DNA of 13,383 nucleotides. Source: Gammaproteobacteria bacterium RIFCSPHIGHO2_12_FULL_37_34. Its GTDB lineage: Bacteria > Pseudomonadota > Gammaproteobacteria > DSM-16500. Within the stretch, counting starts at the first letter, position 1; the number at the start of each line of letters is the position of its first letter. Below the pieces are notes generated by a model. It had not been told where the DNA came from, searched no databases, and saw nothing but the letters and a program-made list of their open reading frames with translations. Location of the stretch: NCBI GenBank assembly GCA_001801495.1, contig MGXW01000016.1, positions 1 through 13,383 of the forward strand, written 5' to 3'. Below are positions 1 through 6,374 of the stretch, in pieces. The position numbers were made by a program, and so were the translations under genes.

Positions 1-317
1 CATTGGCCTGTATTTAAATTCTGGGCTAATTTAGCTGAACCAAAACTACCGGCTCCTAATTGTTTATCTTTCTTTTTTCCCCTATAAATTGCATACAACT
101 CATCCTCTTGTTTCTGAATACTAAATTGCACACCTTTAAGCCCGGGGTTCATGTGAAGTATTTTTTTCAAGAATCGCCCATCATAATAACGAGGGATCAT
201 TCGGCGAACGATCTCAATTTCTTGGTCTGAAAGTAATTTACCGTTTTCATGCAAATCACTGAGATCTACTTTTGGATGGAGATAAGGAATAAGTGTCGTT
301 TTAATTTCACGAAACAT
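1..317 (-). CDS. Eukaryotic-like protein kinase, N-terminal part (runs off left edge)
   Basis: Partial gene of which about 105 N-terminal residues are visible; the frame is open to position 1. It begins MFREIKTTLIPYLHP. After a roughly 70-residue leader comes DELYAIYRG, then a glycine-rich nucleotide loop, LGAGSFGSAKLAQ, at residues 87-99. The pattern GxGxFGxxK is the first subdomain of the eukaryotic-type Ser/Thr/Tyr kinase fold, which would bind ATP. The VAIK lysine, HRD and DFG motifs would lie beyond the edge. The ATG at 317 is the first start after an in-frame stop at 348-350, with a weak AGAG about nine bases upstream. A TATACT-like -10 lies at 351-356 (minus) without a good -35. Kinases with an N-terminal extension of this kind are common among Dot/Icm effectors of Legionella and relatives; the effector role is inference. 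It follows bioD on the same strand, 102 bp away. Confidence 0.72.
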   Translation of the reverse strand, partial: MFREIKTTLIPYLHPKVDLSDLHENGKLLSDQEIEIVRRMIPRYYDGRFLKKILHMNPGLKGVQFSIQKQEDELYAIYRGKKKDKQLGAGSFGSAKLAQNLNTGQ

Positions 318-419
318 AGACTGAGGCTCTTTAACGTGTTTGTTATTTTAAGTATAGTCATTTTAATTTGACTTTATTTACTTAATATAAACATATGGTT
401 AAATGAAAGAATAGGTGGT

Positions 420-1085
420 TTACAATTGCAGTTTTTCAATAGTTAAATAATGTTCCGGTTCCTCACAATAAGGGATTATTCCAAGGCAGGGGGCGGTAAG
501 ACGTTTTTTTAGCGTATCAATATTTTCTTGTTGAAAAGTCATAGATGGGTCGATACAATTTGCAACCCACCCAACAAGTTTCACACCAGAGGTTTGCATG
601 GCTTGAGCAGATAATAATGTATGATTCAGACATCCCAGTCGAACACCAACCACTAGAATCACATCCAATGCTAAAATGCGCACTAACTCTTCCATCATTT
701 CTGTTTCATTAAGAGGAACATGCCATCCCCCTACTCCTTCAATTATTTTTATTTGTGCAGGATGATTTAAAGCAACAGAGATTTTATCAATAATTGTTGC
801 GGTGGATAAATTAATTTTTTCTTGTTGTGCAGCAAGATGGGGCGCAATGGGTGTTTGAAAGGTAAATGCATTAATTAAATGATAATCGAGTTTCACACTA
901 GAGTTTTTATGTAGTGCGATGACATCTTCATTGAAGCGGTTACTATTATTCATAATCCCGGTAGCAACCGGTTTGATTCCTAATGTGGAGTAACCGTGAT
1001 TATTAAATAATCGGAGCAAACCAACACTCGTATAAGTTTTGCCTATATGGGTATCGGTGCCTGTTATAAACAATTTAATAGACAT
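420..1085 (-). CDS. bioD: Dethiobiotin synthetase
   Basis: ATP-dependent carboxylase that closes the ureido ring of 7,8-diaminopelargonate to give dethiobiotin, the penultimate biotin step, in the cytoplasm. The 221 residues match the usual family size. The P-loop GTDTHIGKT is at residues 9-17, KPVATG (Lys38) follows the first helix, TPIAPHLAA is near residue 78, EGVGGW near 116 and GCLNHTLLS near 151, all in the expected order. It is the last gene of the leftward bio unit. Its ATG lies 22 bp inside the end of bioC and has no Shine-Dalgarno sequence (only A/T-rich bases upstream), so translation is probably coupled to bioC. Family assignment is secure. Confidence 0.96.
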   Translation of the reverse strand: MSIKLFITGTDTHIGKTYTSVGLLRLFNNHGYSTLGIKPVATGIMNNSNRFNEDVIALHKNSSVKLDYHLINAFTFQTPIAPHLAAQQEKINLSTATIIDKISVALNHPAQIKIIEGVGGWHVPLNETEMMEELVRILALDVILVVGVRLGCLNHTLLSAQAMQTSGVKLVGWVANCIDPSMTFQQENIDTLKKRLTAPCLGIIPYCEEPEHYLTIEKLQL

Positions 1086-1840
1086 TTTTGCAATTTATTG
1101 ATAATAAAATATCCCACATGATAAGTTAATGAATAAGGAGGATATTTTTTTTTAAAAAAATTCTTTAGAAAAGATCTACCATGTAATGCTTGATTGGTTA
1201 CACAAGATAAGCTATTTGCGCCAACCATTTTAATGGATTGGAGTGCTGATTGTACTGAATCAAATGAATGCACAATAGACTCGTGCTCACATAATAAAAC
1301 GTTAAAATCAGATAGCATTTGAAATGCATCATGATAGGCATGTAGTTGATCACTATAAATAGAGTTTAATTCAAAAAAAGTACCCTGTAGCGGTATTGAA
1401 AAAGCAAAGATTCCATTTGGAGATAAATGGTTGTAAATTTGCTTTATACATAGCGCCAATTCATCACTCCATTGTAATGACATATTTGAAAATATCAGAT
1501 CATATCTTTTTTGATGGGTCTGACACAAAAATTGATCAAAATCAAATTCTATGAGATCTGCATTATAGCGAACCAACCTGCCCTGCGCGATTTCAAGTAA
1601 TTTATTAGAAAAATCGATGCCAAGCAGATGGTTACAATATAATTCTTCCAACAATCGTTTTGTTATCATGCCAGTGCCACATCCTACATCTAATGCTTGA
1701 TCATAATGAATCTGATAATTTTTTAATTTATCAATCAAGAATTGTCCTGCTTGAATTTGTACATGACAATTTAAGTCATATGTTTCACATGCTCTATTAA
1801 AACAACGTTTGATGCTATGTTTATTCTTGCACGTATTCAT
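1064..1840 (-). CDS. bioC: Malonyl-ACP O-methyltransferase
   Basis: SAM-dependent methyltransferase that methylates the free carboxyl of malonyl-ACP. The methyl ester can then enter fatty-acid elongation and be extended to pimeloyl-ACP. From the chosen start (MNTCKNKHSIKRCFNRAC) it has 258 residues. Motif I LDVGCGTG is at about 50-57, the acidic loop IDFS at about 75-78, the BioC-typical FSNMSLQW at about 117-124, and the C-terminal YSLTYHV also fits BioC. An upstream in-frame ATG at 1876 would add 12 residues, but the family N-terminus (KxxIxxxFxxAxxxY) starts near the 1840 codon. That start overlaps bioF by 20 bp and lacks a Shine-Dalgarno, suggesting translational coupling. The partner esterase (BioH, BioG or similar) is not in the window. 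Confidence 0.92.
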   Translation of the reverse strand: MNTCKNKHSIKRCFNRACETYDLNCHVQIQAGQFLIDKLKNYQIHYDQALDVGCGTGMITKRLLEELYCNHLLGIDFSNKLLEIAQGRLVRYNADLIEFDFDQFLCQTHQKRYDLIFSNMSLQWSDELALCIKQIYNHLSPNGIFAFSIPLQGTFFELNSIYSDQLHAYHDAFQMLSDFNVLLCEHESIVHSFDSVQSALQSIKMVGANSLSCVTNQALHGRSFLKNFFKKKYPPYSLTYHVGYFIINKLQKCLLNCL

Positions 1841-2975
1841 AAATAAGATCGAGTAATTGATCAATTTCTTTTTCATGATGATAGCAATTGAGTGAAATCC
1901 GAATGCACGCAGTGTTTCTAGGCACAGTAGGCGGACGAATGCAAGAAACTAAAAAACCACGCTCCATCAATTTTTCTTGGATGACTAGCACGCTATGATT
2001 ATCTCCAATTAAAATGGTTTTAATTGGAGTCATATCTGTAGCATTCAGTACTATATTTCGTTGAGCAGCTTGTTTGATAAAATAGGTTATTATTCTTTGC
2101 AGTTTTTCACGACGCCAACTTTCTTTTTGTATGACTTCTAACGCTGCTAATGTGGCTACAGTAATTGCTGGTGGTAAGGCAGTTGTATAAGTATACGTTC
2201 TTGCAAATTGTAAAATAATTTCCATTAATTCGTGCTGGCCGGATACAAAGGCGCCTATCCCTCCAAATGCTTTTCCAAGCGGGGTAACTAAACAATCGAT
2301 AGTTTTAGAATCAACAAGATCACATATTCCTCTACCAAATTTTCCAATGACGCCTATACCATGTGCATCATCAACCATAAATAAGGCTTGATGTTGATGC
2401 GTAATCGCAGCAAGTTGATTGATAGATGCAATACTACCTTCCATACTAAAAACGCTTTCTGTGATAATCAGATCTACTCGTGGTAGTCTCGCAATAATAT
2501 TCTGAACATGATGAACATCGCCATGTCGATAACGAAAATGATTGCACCGAGATAATTGAATGCCATCAATAATGGATGCATGGCACAATTTATCTGACAA
2601 TACATAACTATCGCGGGAAGCAAGCGCTTGAATCACACCCAAATTAGCATGGTAACCACTATTAAACAAAATGGCACGATCACGTTTAAGATATTCAGCA
2701 AATTTTTCTTCCAATTGTTGTTGAGGTTTAAAATAACCTGATATCATGGCTGAAGAACCACTACCAAAACCATATTGTTCTACGCCATCGATAAAAGATT
2801 TTTTAATATTTGCGTGCGTAGACAAACCAAGATAGTCATTGCTAGCAAAATTAATCAAGGCGTGGTTATGAATAGACAACTGTTTATGATGCCGCTTATG
2901 GATGGGTATTCTTTGCCTGAGCAAATGATCGGCGTGATATTGTTGTATTTTTTTTTTGCCCCTAGATGTTAGCAT
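1821..2975 (-). CDS. bioF: 8-amino-7-oxononanoate synthase
   Basis: PLP enzyme of the alpha-oxoamine synthase family that condenses pimeloyl-ACP with L-alanine to give 8-amino-7-oxononanoate (KAPA). The 384 residues equal the E. coli length. NFASNDYLGL is at 42-51, GSGSSAMISGY at 71-81, His133 in LCHAS stacks on PLP, VDDAHG (Asp203, His206) contacts the cofactor, and the Schiff-base lysine is Lys235 in PLGKAFG. The C-terminal IRPPTVPRNTACIRISL is also typical. The start at 2975 lies 14 bp inside the end of bioB, and no Shine-Dalgarno precedes it, so it is probably coupled to bioB translation. Assignment as BioF rather than KBL or ALAS rests on the context and the C-terminal segment. Confidence 0.96.
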   Translation of the reverse strand: MLTSRGKKKIQQYHADHLLRQRIPIHKRHHKQLSIHNHALINFASNDYLGLSTHANIKKSFIDGVEQYGFGSGSSAMISGYFKPQQQLEEKFAEYLKRDRAILFNSGYHANLGVIQALASRDSYVLSDKLCHASIIDGIQLSRCNHFRYRHGDVHHVQNIIARLPRVDLIITESVFSMEGSIASINQLAAITHQHQALFMVDDAHGIGVIGKFGRGICDLVDSKTIDCLVTPLGKAFGGIGAFVSGQHELMEIILQFARTYTYTTALPPAITVATLAALEVIQKESWRREKLQRIITYFIKQAAQRNIVLNATDMTPIKTILIGDNHSVLVIQEKLMERGFLVSCIRPPTVPRNTACIRISLNCYHHEKEIDQLLDLIYEYVQE

Positions 2976-3936
2976 GATGATTTGTTTGATGTGGCTTATT
3001 TTTTATTTTTATCCCTAATGTTTTTAATAACTGCAAATCTCGTTTGCTATCAGGATTATTTGCTGTTAGCAATTTATCGCAGAAAAATATAGAATTTGCG
3101 CCTGCAAAAAAACATAAAGCCTGCATTTCATCTGACATATCATCCCGACCAGCCGATAGGCGAACCATAGCTTTAGGCAAAATAATTCTAGCAGCTGCAA
3201 TTGTTCGAATGAATTCAAAATGATCGATAGGTGGTATGTGCTCTAATGGCGTTCCTTTCATTGGAATGAATTGATTGATGGGTACACTACTTGGGGGCTG
3301 AGGTAGATTGGCTAATTGAACGAGCAAAGCAATTCTATCATCACGAGATTCACCCATACCAATGATTCCACCGCAGCATACTTGAATGTTGGCTTGACGA
3401 ATGTGTTCTAATGTGTTTAATCGATCTTGGTAAGTATGAGTGGTAATGATTTTTTCATAATAATCGGGTGAAGTATCTAAATTATGATTATAAAAATCTA
3501 ATCCTGCTTCTTTTAATGCATATGCTTGCTCACCAGTTAGCATACCAAGTGTTACACAAGTTTCTAATCCCATAGCCTTCACTGATTTAATCATTTCTAA
3601 TACATGTGGAAAATCTTTTTCTGGTGGATTGCGCCATGCAGCACCCATACAAAAACGTTGTGCGCCATTTTCTTTTGCAACGCTTGCTTGGCTTAGCACA
3701 CTCTCAACATCAAGTAATTTTTGTCGTTTGATACCTGTTTTATAATGACCGCTTTGCGTGCAATATGCGCAATCTTCAGGACAAGCACCCATTTTAATAT
3801 TTGCTAGTGTACAAAGTTCCATTTCATCTGTAGTAAATGTTTGCTTATGAATGGTCCGCGCATGATAGATCAATTCTAAAAATGGCTGTTCATATAATTT
3901 TTCTACAGATTCTTTTGTCCATTGTTTTGTTAACAT
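2962..3936 (-). CDS. bioB: Biotin synthase
   Basis: Radical SAM enzyme that inserts sulfur into dethiobiotin to make biotin. The CxxxCxxC cluster motif (CPEDCAYC, cysteines 53, 57 and 60 counting from the first ATG) binds the [4Fe-4S] cluster. Cys97 (RFCMGAAW), Cys128 (ETCVTLG), Cys188 (VCCGGI) and Arg260 (VRLSAGR) occupy the positions of the [2Fe-2S] ligands in the E. coli enzyme. Two adjacent ATGs exist at 3939 and 3936. The Shine-Dalgarno AGAGG ends only two bases before the first but five before the second, so 3936 (324 aa) is preferred. It is the first gene of the leftward bio operon, with a strong promoter just upstream, divergent from bioA. Confidence 0.96.
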   Translation of the reverse strand: MLTKQWTKESVEKLYEQPFLELIYHARTIHKQTFTTDEMELCTLANIKMGACPEDCAYCTQSGHYKTGIKRQKLLDVESVLSQASVAKENGAQRFCMGAAWRNPPEKDFPHVLEMIKSVKAMGLETCVTLGMLTGEQAYALKEAGLDFYNHNLDTSPDYYEKIITTHTYQDRLNTLEHIRQANIQVCCGGIIGMGESRDDRIALLVQLANLPQPPSSVPINQFIPMKGTPLEHIPPIDHFEFIRTIAAARIILPKAMVRLSAGRDDMSDEMQALCFFAGANSIFFCDKLLTANNPDSKRDLQLLKTLGIKIKNKPHQTNHHANI

Positions 3937-3962
3937 CATTACCTCTATTGTTATTATCCTAA

Positions 3963-3991
3963 ACTATATGTTAGCTTTACTACACAGTCAA
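3963..3991 (-). promoter_or_regulatory. Sigma-70 promoter of the bioBFCD operon
   Basis: On the minus strand TTGACT (3991-3986) and TATAGT (3968-3963) are separated by exactly 17 bases, each with five of six consensus bases. Transcription would begin near 3956, leaving about 20 bases of leader before the bioB ATG and including its AGAGG ribosome site. This is the clearest promoter in the window. The -35 box lies inside the possible BirA operator. Confidence 0.7.
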
Positions 3992-4016
3992 CTTGAAATT
4001 AAAAATTGGTTAACCA
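3985..4016. promoter_or_regulatory. Candidate BirA operator between bioB and bioA
   Basis: The half-sites CAGTCAACT (3985-3993) and GGTTAACCA (4008-4016) are 14 bases apart, within the spacing known for BirA sites (TTGTAAACC, 14-16 bases, GGTTTACAA). About 5 of 9 and 7 of 9 bases agree, so the left half is poor. The site would cover the bioB -35 box and end at the bioA start codon, as expected for biotin-dependent repression of both genes. The right half is also the core of a perfect 14-bp palindrome, ATTGGTTAACCAAT (4005-4018), which could instead be the real operator of another regulator. Confidence 0.35.
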
Positions 4017-5336
4017 ATGGATAGTATCGAACTTCTTACATTAGATCATCAACATGTATGGCATCCTTGCTCACAAATGAAAGACTATGAATCATTTAAG
4101 CCGCTTCCAGTTGCAAAAGCACAAGGCTGTTATATTCATTTAAGCGATGGAACGAAAATAATTGATGCGATATCCAGTTGGTGGTGTAAATTATTAGGTC
4201 ACGGGCATCCACGTTTAAAGCAAGCTTTAATCAATCAATCAGAAAAATTTGAACATGTGCTATTAGCTAATACAACGAATGAAACAATTGTCTTATTAAC
4301 AAAACAATTATCTACTCTACTTCCCACTTTGGATAAAGTATGTTATGCAAGTGATGGTTCCTGCGCTATAGAAATTGCAATTAAAATGAGTATACAAGCA
4401 AGACAAATTCTAGGCGAATATCAACGAACAAAATTTATCACGCTCGCAAATAGTTATCATGGTGAAACGATTGGTGCTTTAAGTGTAAGCAACATAGATA
4501 GGTATCGCAATATATTCAAACCCATTTTATTTCAACCTTGTGTTTTATCTTCTATTCCTTATGTATCTACTACCAATGACCCACTTTGGAATGATTGTTC
4601 TATATATTGGACAGAGATAGAAAAAAAGTTATCTGAATATGCATCAACTACTACCGCTTTAATCGTCGAGCCTATTGTTCAAGCTGCAGGCGGTATGAAA
4701 ATTTATAGTAAAGATTTTTTATATCGTTTAAGAAAATGGACGAAGGAAAATAATATTTATCTCATTGCTGATGAGATCATGACAGGCTTTAGTCGAACAG
4801 GAAAATTATTGGCTTGTCAGCATGCTGATGTCATTCCTGATTTTCTTTGTCTAGGGAAAAATCTAACTGCAGGTTGGTTACCATTGAGCGCGGTCATCAC
4901 TCATCATGATATTTACCATATTTTTTATGATGATTATGAAAAAGGAAAATCATTTCTACATTCTCACACTTATGCAGGCAATGCTTTGGCTGCTAGTGTT
5001 GCTTTAGAAGTATTAACGATTATAAAAGAGGAAAAAATAAGCGATCAAGCACGATTGCTTGGCGAGCACATGTTAACAGCCATGCTAGAGATTGCTTACG
5101 ATACAAATAAACTAGATCATGTAAGAGGTATTGGAGCAATGGTTGCTGCTGATTTAATTTGCCATGATCATCATCGTCGTTTAGGCTATGAAATTTACCA
5201 AGCGGCTGTTAAAAGAGGTGCGTTACTTCGTCCACTAGGTAACACTATTTATTGGGCGCCACCATTAAATATGAATAAAGAAACATTAGATCAGTTAAAA
5301 AAAATTACTCTGGATGCCATTAGAGAGAGTGTTTAG
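4017..5336 (+). CDS. bioA: Adenosylmethionine-8-amino-7-oxononanoate aminotransferase
   Basis: PLP-dependent class III aminotransferase that converts KAPA to 7,8-diaminopelargonate, normally with S-adenosylmethionine as amino donor. In 439 residues it shows WHPCSQM at 15-21, DAISSWWCKLLGHGHP at 50-65, NSYHGET at 145-151, the ADE motif with Asp252, the Schiff-base lysine Lys281 in CLGKNLTAGW, and HTYAGN later. The usual WHPYT tyrosine is a cysteine here (Cys18); from memory, WHPC variants are common in one branch of BioA, so this does not argue against function. The ATG sits inside the ATTGGTTAACCAAT palindrome and has no Shine-Dalgarno; an in-frame stop at 4011-4013 rules out a longer form. 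It is divergent from bioB and completes the late biotin pathway. Confidence 0.95.
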   Translation: MDSIELLTLDHQHVWHPCSQMKDYESFKPLPVAKAQGCYIHLSDGTKIIDAISSWWCKLLGHGHPRLKQALINQSEKFEHVLLANTTNETIVLLTKQLSTLLPTLDKVCYASDGSCAIEIAIKMSIQARQILGEYQRTKFITLANSYHGETIGALSVSNIDRYRNIFKPILFQPCVLSSIPYVSTTNDPLWNDCSIYWTEIEKKLSEYASTTTALIVEPIVQAAGGMKIYSKDFLYRLRKWTKENNIYLIADEIMTGFSRTGKLLACQHADVIPDFLCLGKNLTAGWLPLSAVITHHDIYHIFYDDYEKGKSFLHSHTYAGNALAASVALEVLTIIKEEKISDQARLLGEHMLTAMLEIAYDTNKLDHVRGIGAMVAADLICHDHHRRLGYEIYQAAVKRGALLRPLGNTIYWAPPLNMNKETLDQLKKITLDAIRESV

Positions 5337-5569
5337 AACTGTATCGCTGCTATTCGTTAAAGCTAGTTTCTTTGAAGAAAGTAAAAAAATTGTTCGTTTT
5401 CGTTACTAAGTGATGTTTAAACAAAACTGATATTCTAGAAGAATTGCTCTAACCTCATATTTTATACATGCCTGCTGTAGTGGCACTCCTAAATCACGCC
5501 ACTTTGTTATTCTAACGGCTGATTTAATTACCAATTAAAGCCTGGGTAGTAAAGGGCCGCAATTGTTAC
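5337..5569. other. Intergenic gap between bioA and the toxin-antitoxin pair
   Basis: I see no gene in these 233 bases. The only structure is a short inverted repeat, AGTGGC (5479-5484) and GCCACT (5498-5503), with a 13-base loop followed by TTGTTATTCT. It could be a weak rightward terminator 140 bases after bioA, but the stem is only six base pairs and the T-run is interrupted. Confidence 0.3.
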
Positions 5570-5607
5570 TTGATTATATACAATAATATATATATACTAT
5601 TGTATAT
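5570..5607 (+). promoter_or_regulatory. Promoter and palindromic operator of the toxin-antitoxin pair
   Basis: TTGATT (5570-5575) and TATACT (5593-5598) are 17 bases apart, a good sigma-70 promoter. Between and around them lies a 32-bp palindrome (5576-5607) with one mismatched pair: outer arms ATATACAATA and TATTGTATAT, and an alternating TA core. Type II toxin-antitoxin operons are usually autorepressed through such operators by the antitoxin's HTH domain. The expected transcription start (about 5605) falls at the toxin ATG (5606). Confidence 0.6.
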
Positions 5608-5878
5608 GTGGACAATATATGAGAAAAAATCATTACTTAAATCAATCAGAGCCGTGCCTTTGCGTATTAGAAAAGAGTACGAAATTTGGAAAAGGATAGT
5701 AGAGCTTGAAGGTGTACAAGGATTGAGATTGATAAAAGGTTATCACGATGAAGCCTTGAAAGGAGAGTGGAAAGGGTTTCGCTCCTCAAGACTTTCATTA
5801 CAATGGCGTGTTATTTATAAGGCTGAGAAAGAACAATTAGAAGTGTATGTTATAGATGTTAATGCTCATAAATATTGA
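5606..5878 (+). CDS. RelE/HigB-type mRNA-interferase toxin
   Basis: A 90-residue protein beginning MWTIYEKKSLLKSIRAVP. Features of RelE/HigB toxins are an early basic helix (RIRKEYEIWKRIVE, 21-34), the segment IKGYHDEALKGEWKGFRSSRLS (43-64) with clustered basic residues, then WRVIYKAEKEQLEVYVIDVNAHKY, the closing strands of the fold. Family members cleave mRNA, often on the ribosome, until neutralised by the partner. A longer reading from TTG at 5570 is rejected because it would run through the promoter and add a non-homologous stretch. The ATG at 5606 has no Shine-Dalgarno, and the mapped promoter predicts a transcript starting at or one base before it, so the mRNA is probably leaderless. 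The antitoxin gene follows 11 bp downstream. Confidence 0.85.
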   Translation: MWTIYEKKSLLKSIRAVPLRIRKEYEIWKRIVELEGVQGLRLIKGYHDEALKGEWKGFRSSRLSLQWRVIYKAEKEQLEVYVIDVNAHKY

Positions 5879-5889
5879 TGAGGTAAAAT

Positions 5890-6156
5890 ATGAAAATTAA
5901 TAAAAAAGATTTTGTGAAGGCGAGAGTGCATGCAAACCTCACGCCAGGTGAAGCTCTCAAGATGCTTCGTGAGTTACAAGGATTAACACAATCCGATTTA
6001 TCTAAGAAAACGGGTATTAGGCAGTCGAACATTTCTGCTTTGGAAAATAACACTAAGCAGATGGGTCGTGAAAGTGTAATTGCTTTTTCATATGCACTGA
6101 AAGTACATCCATCCGTTTTGCTCTTCCCTGATTTTGATATTGAAAAAGTAGCATGA
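5890..6156 (+). CDS. XRE-family (HTH_3) antitoxin
   Basis: An 88-residue protein with a Cro/CI-type helix-turn-helix at about residues 20-75 (ALKMLRELQGLTQSDLSKKTGIRQSNISALENN). It follows the toxin, the HigBA-like order in which toxin comes first. It should bind and neutralise the toxin and, with it, repress the operon, probably at the 5576-5607 palindrome. The ATG has a Shine-Dalgarno GAGG at 5880-5883 with six bases of spacing, unlike the toxin, so the antitoxin may be translated better; that is consistent with an excess of antitoxin. The C-terminus (VHPSVLLFPDFDIEKVA) is typical of this group. The exact HigA subfamily was not determined. Confidence 0.88.
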   Translation: MKINKKDFVKARVHANLTPGEALKMLRELQGLTQSDLSKKTGIRQSNISALENNTKQMGRESVIAFSYALKVHPSVLLFPDFDIEKVA

Positions 6157-6224
6157 ATACTTTACAAGTTAAATTTGATGATCGTGCGATTGATATAAGT
6201 TTTATGATTGAACGATGTCTATAA
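6153..6224 (+). CDS. Micro-ORF overlapping the antitoxin stop (23 codons)
   Basis: The ATGA at 6153-6156 contains both this ATG and the antitoxin TGA, the junction usually seen between coupled genes. The reading is MNTLQVKFDDRAIDISFMIERCL, then TAA at 6222. I do not recognise it. It may be a real micro-protein, the truncated start of a lost third gene of the toxin-antitoxin operon, or chance. The frame after the stop gave no recognisable continuation. Confidence 0.3.
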   Translation: MNTLQVKFDDRAIDISFMIERCL

Positions 6225-6229
6225 ATCAA

Positions 6230-6271
6230 ATTTAGCTCACTGTTTTTTCATTCGCTTTACTGCAGCTAAAT
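6230..6271. repeat. Inverted repeat between toxin-antitoxin pair and hppD
   Basis: The arms ATTTAGCT (6230-6237) and AGCTAAAT (6264-6271) are perfect 8-base inverted copies separated by 26 bases. No T-run follows, so it is not a typical terminator. Its role is unknown. Confidence 0.3.
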
Positions 6272-6306
6272 GGCAATGATCTCGCTTACCGTGCCAGTGT
6301 TAATTT

Positions 6307-6339
6307 TGTTTCCATAAACAGGGTTCGAATAGGTATAAT
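6307..6339 (+). promoter_or_regulatory. Candidate promoter and operator of the tyrosine-degradation operon
   Basis: A perfect -10 box TATAAT lies at 6334-6339, 35 bases before hppD. The -35 region is poor; TTTCCA (6309-6314) is 19 bases away. Over that region lies the small inverted repeat TGTTT-CCAT-AAACA (6307-6320), which resembles a regulator half-site pair. A promoter with a weak -35 overlapped by an operator would suit an activated operon, but the regulator is not in the window. Confidence 0.4.
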
Positions 6340-6374
6340 AAGTTTTTGATTTTAAATAAAAAGGAGCAAACATA

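Noticed and set aside
1841..1876. Upstream ATG adding 12 residues to bioC
   Set aside because: The family N-terminus begins near the 1840 ATG, and the longer form would overlap bioF by 56 bp without a ribosome site.
5479..5503. Short inverted repeat as a bioA terminator
   Set aside because: Only a 6-bp stem, 140 bases from the gene and without a clean T-run; noted only in the gap entry.
5570..5605. A TTG-started N-terminal extension of the toxin
   Set aside because: It would translate the promoter and the TA-rich palindrome; homology to RelE/HigB begins at the 5606 ATG.
5576..5607. The TA-rich palindrome as a transposon end or replication element
   Set aside because: It coincides exactly with the promoter of a toxin-antitoxin pair, for which an autoregulatory operator is the simpler explanation.
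6322..6330. GGTTCGAAT, resembling a tRNA T-arm
   Set aside because: No matching acceptor or anticodon arms and no CCA end nearby; probably chance, with no sign of an attachment site.
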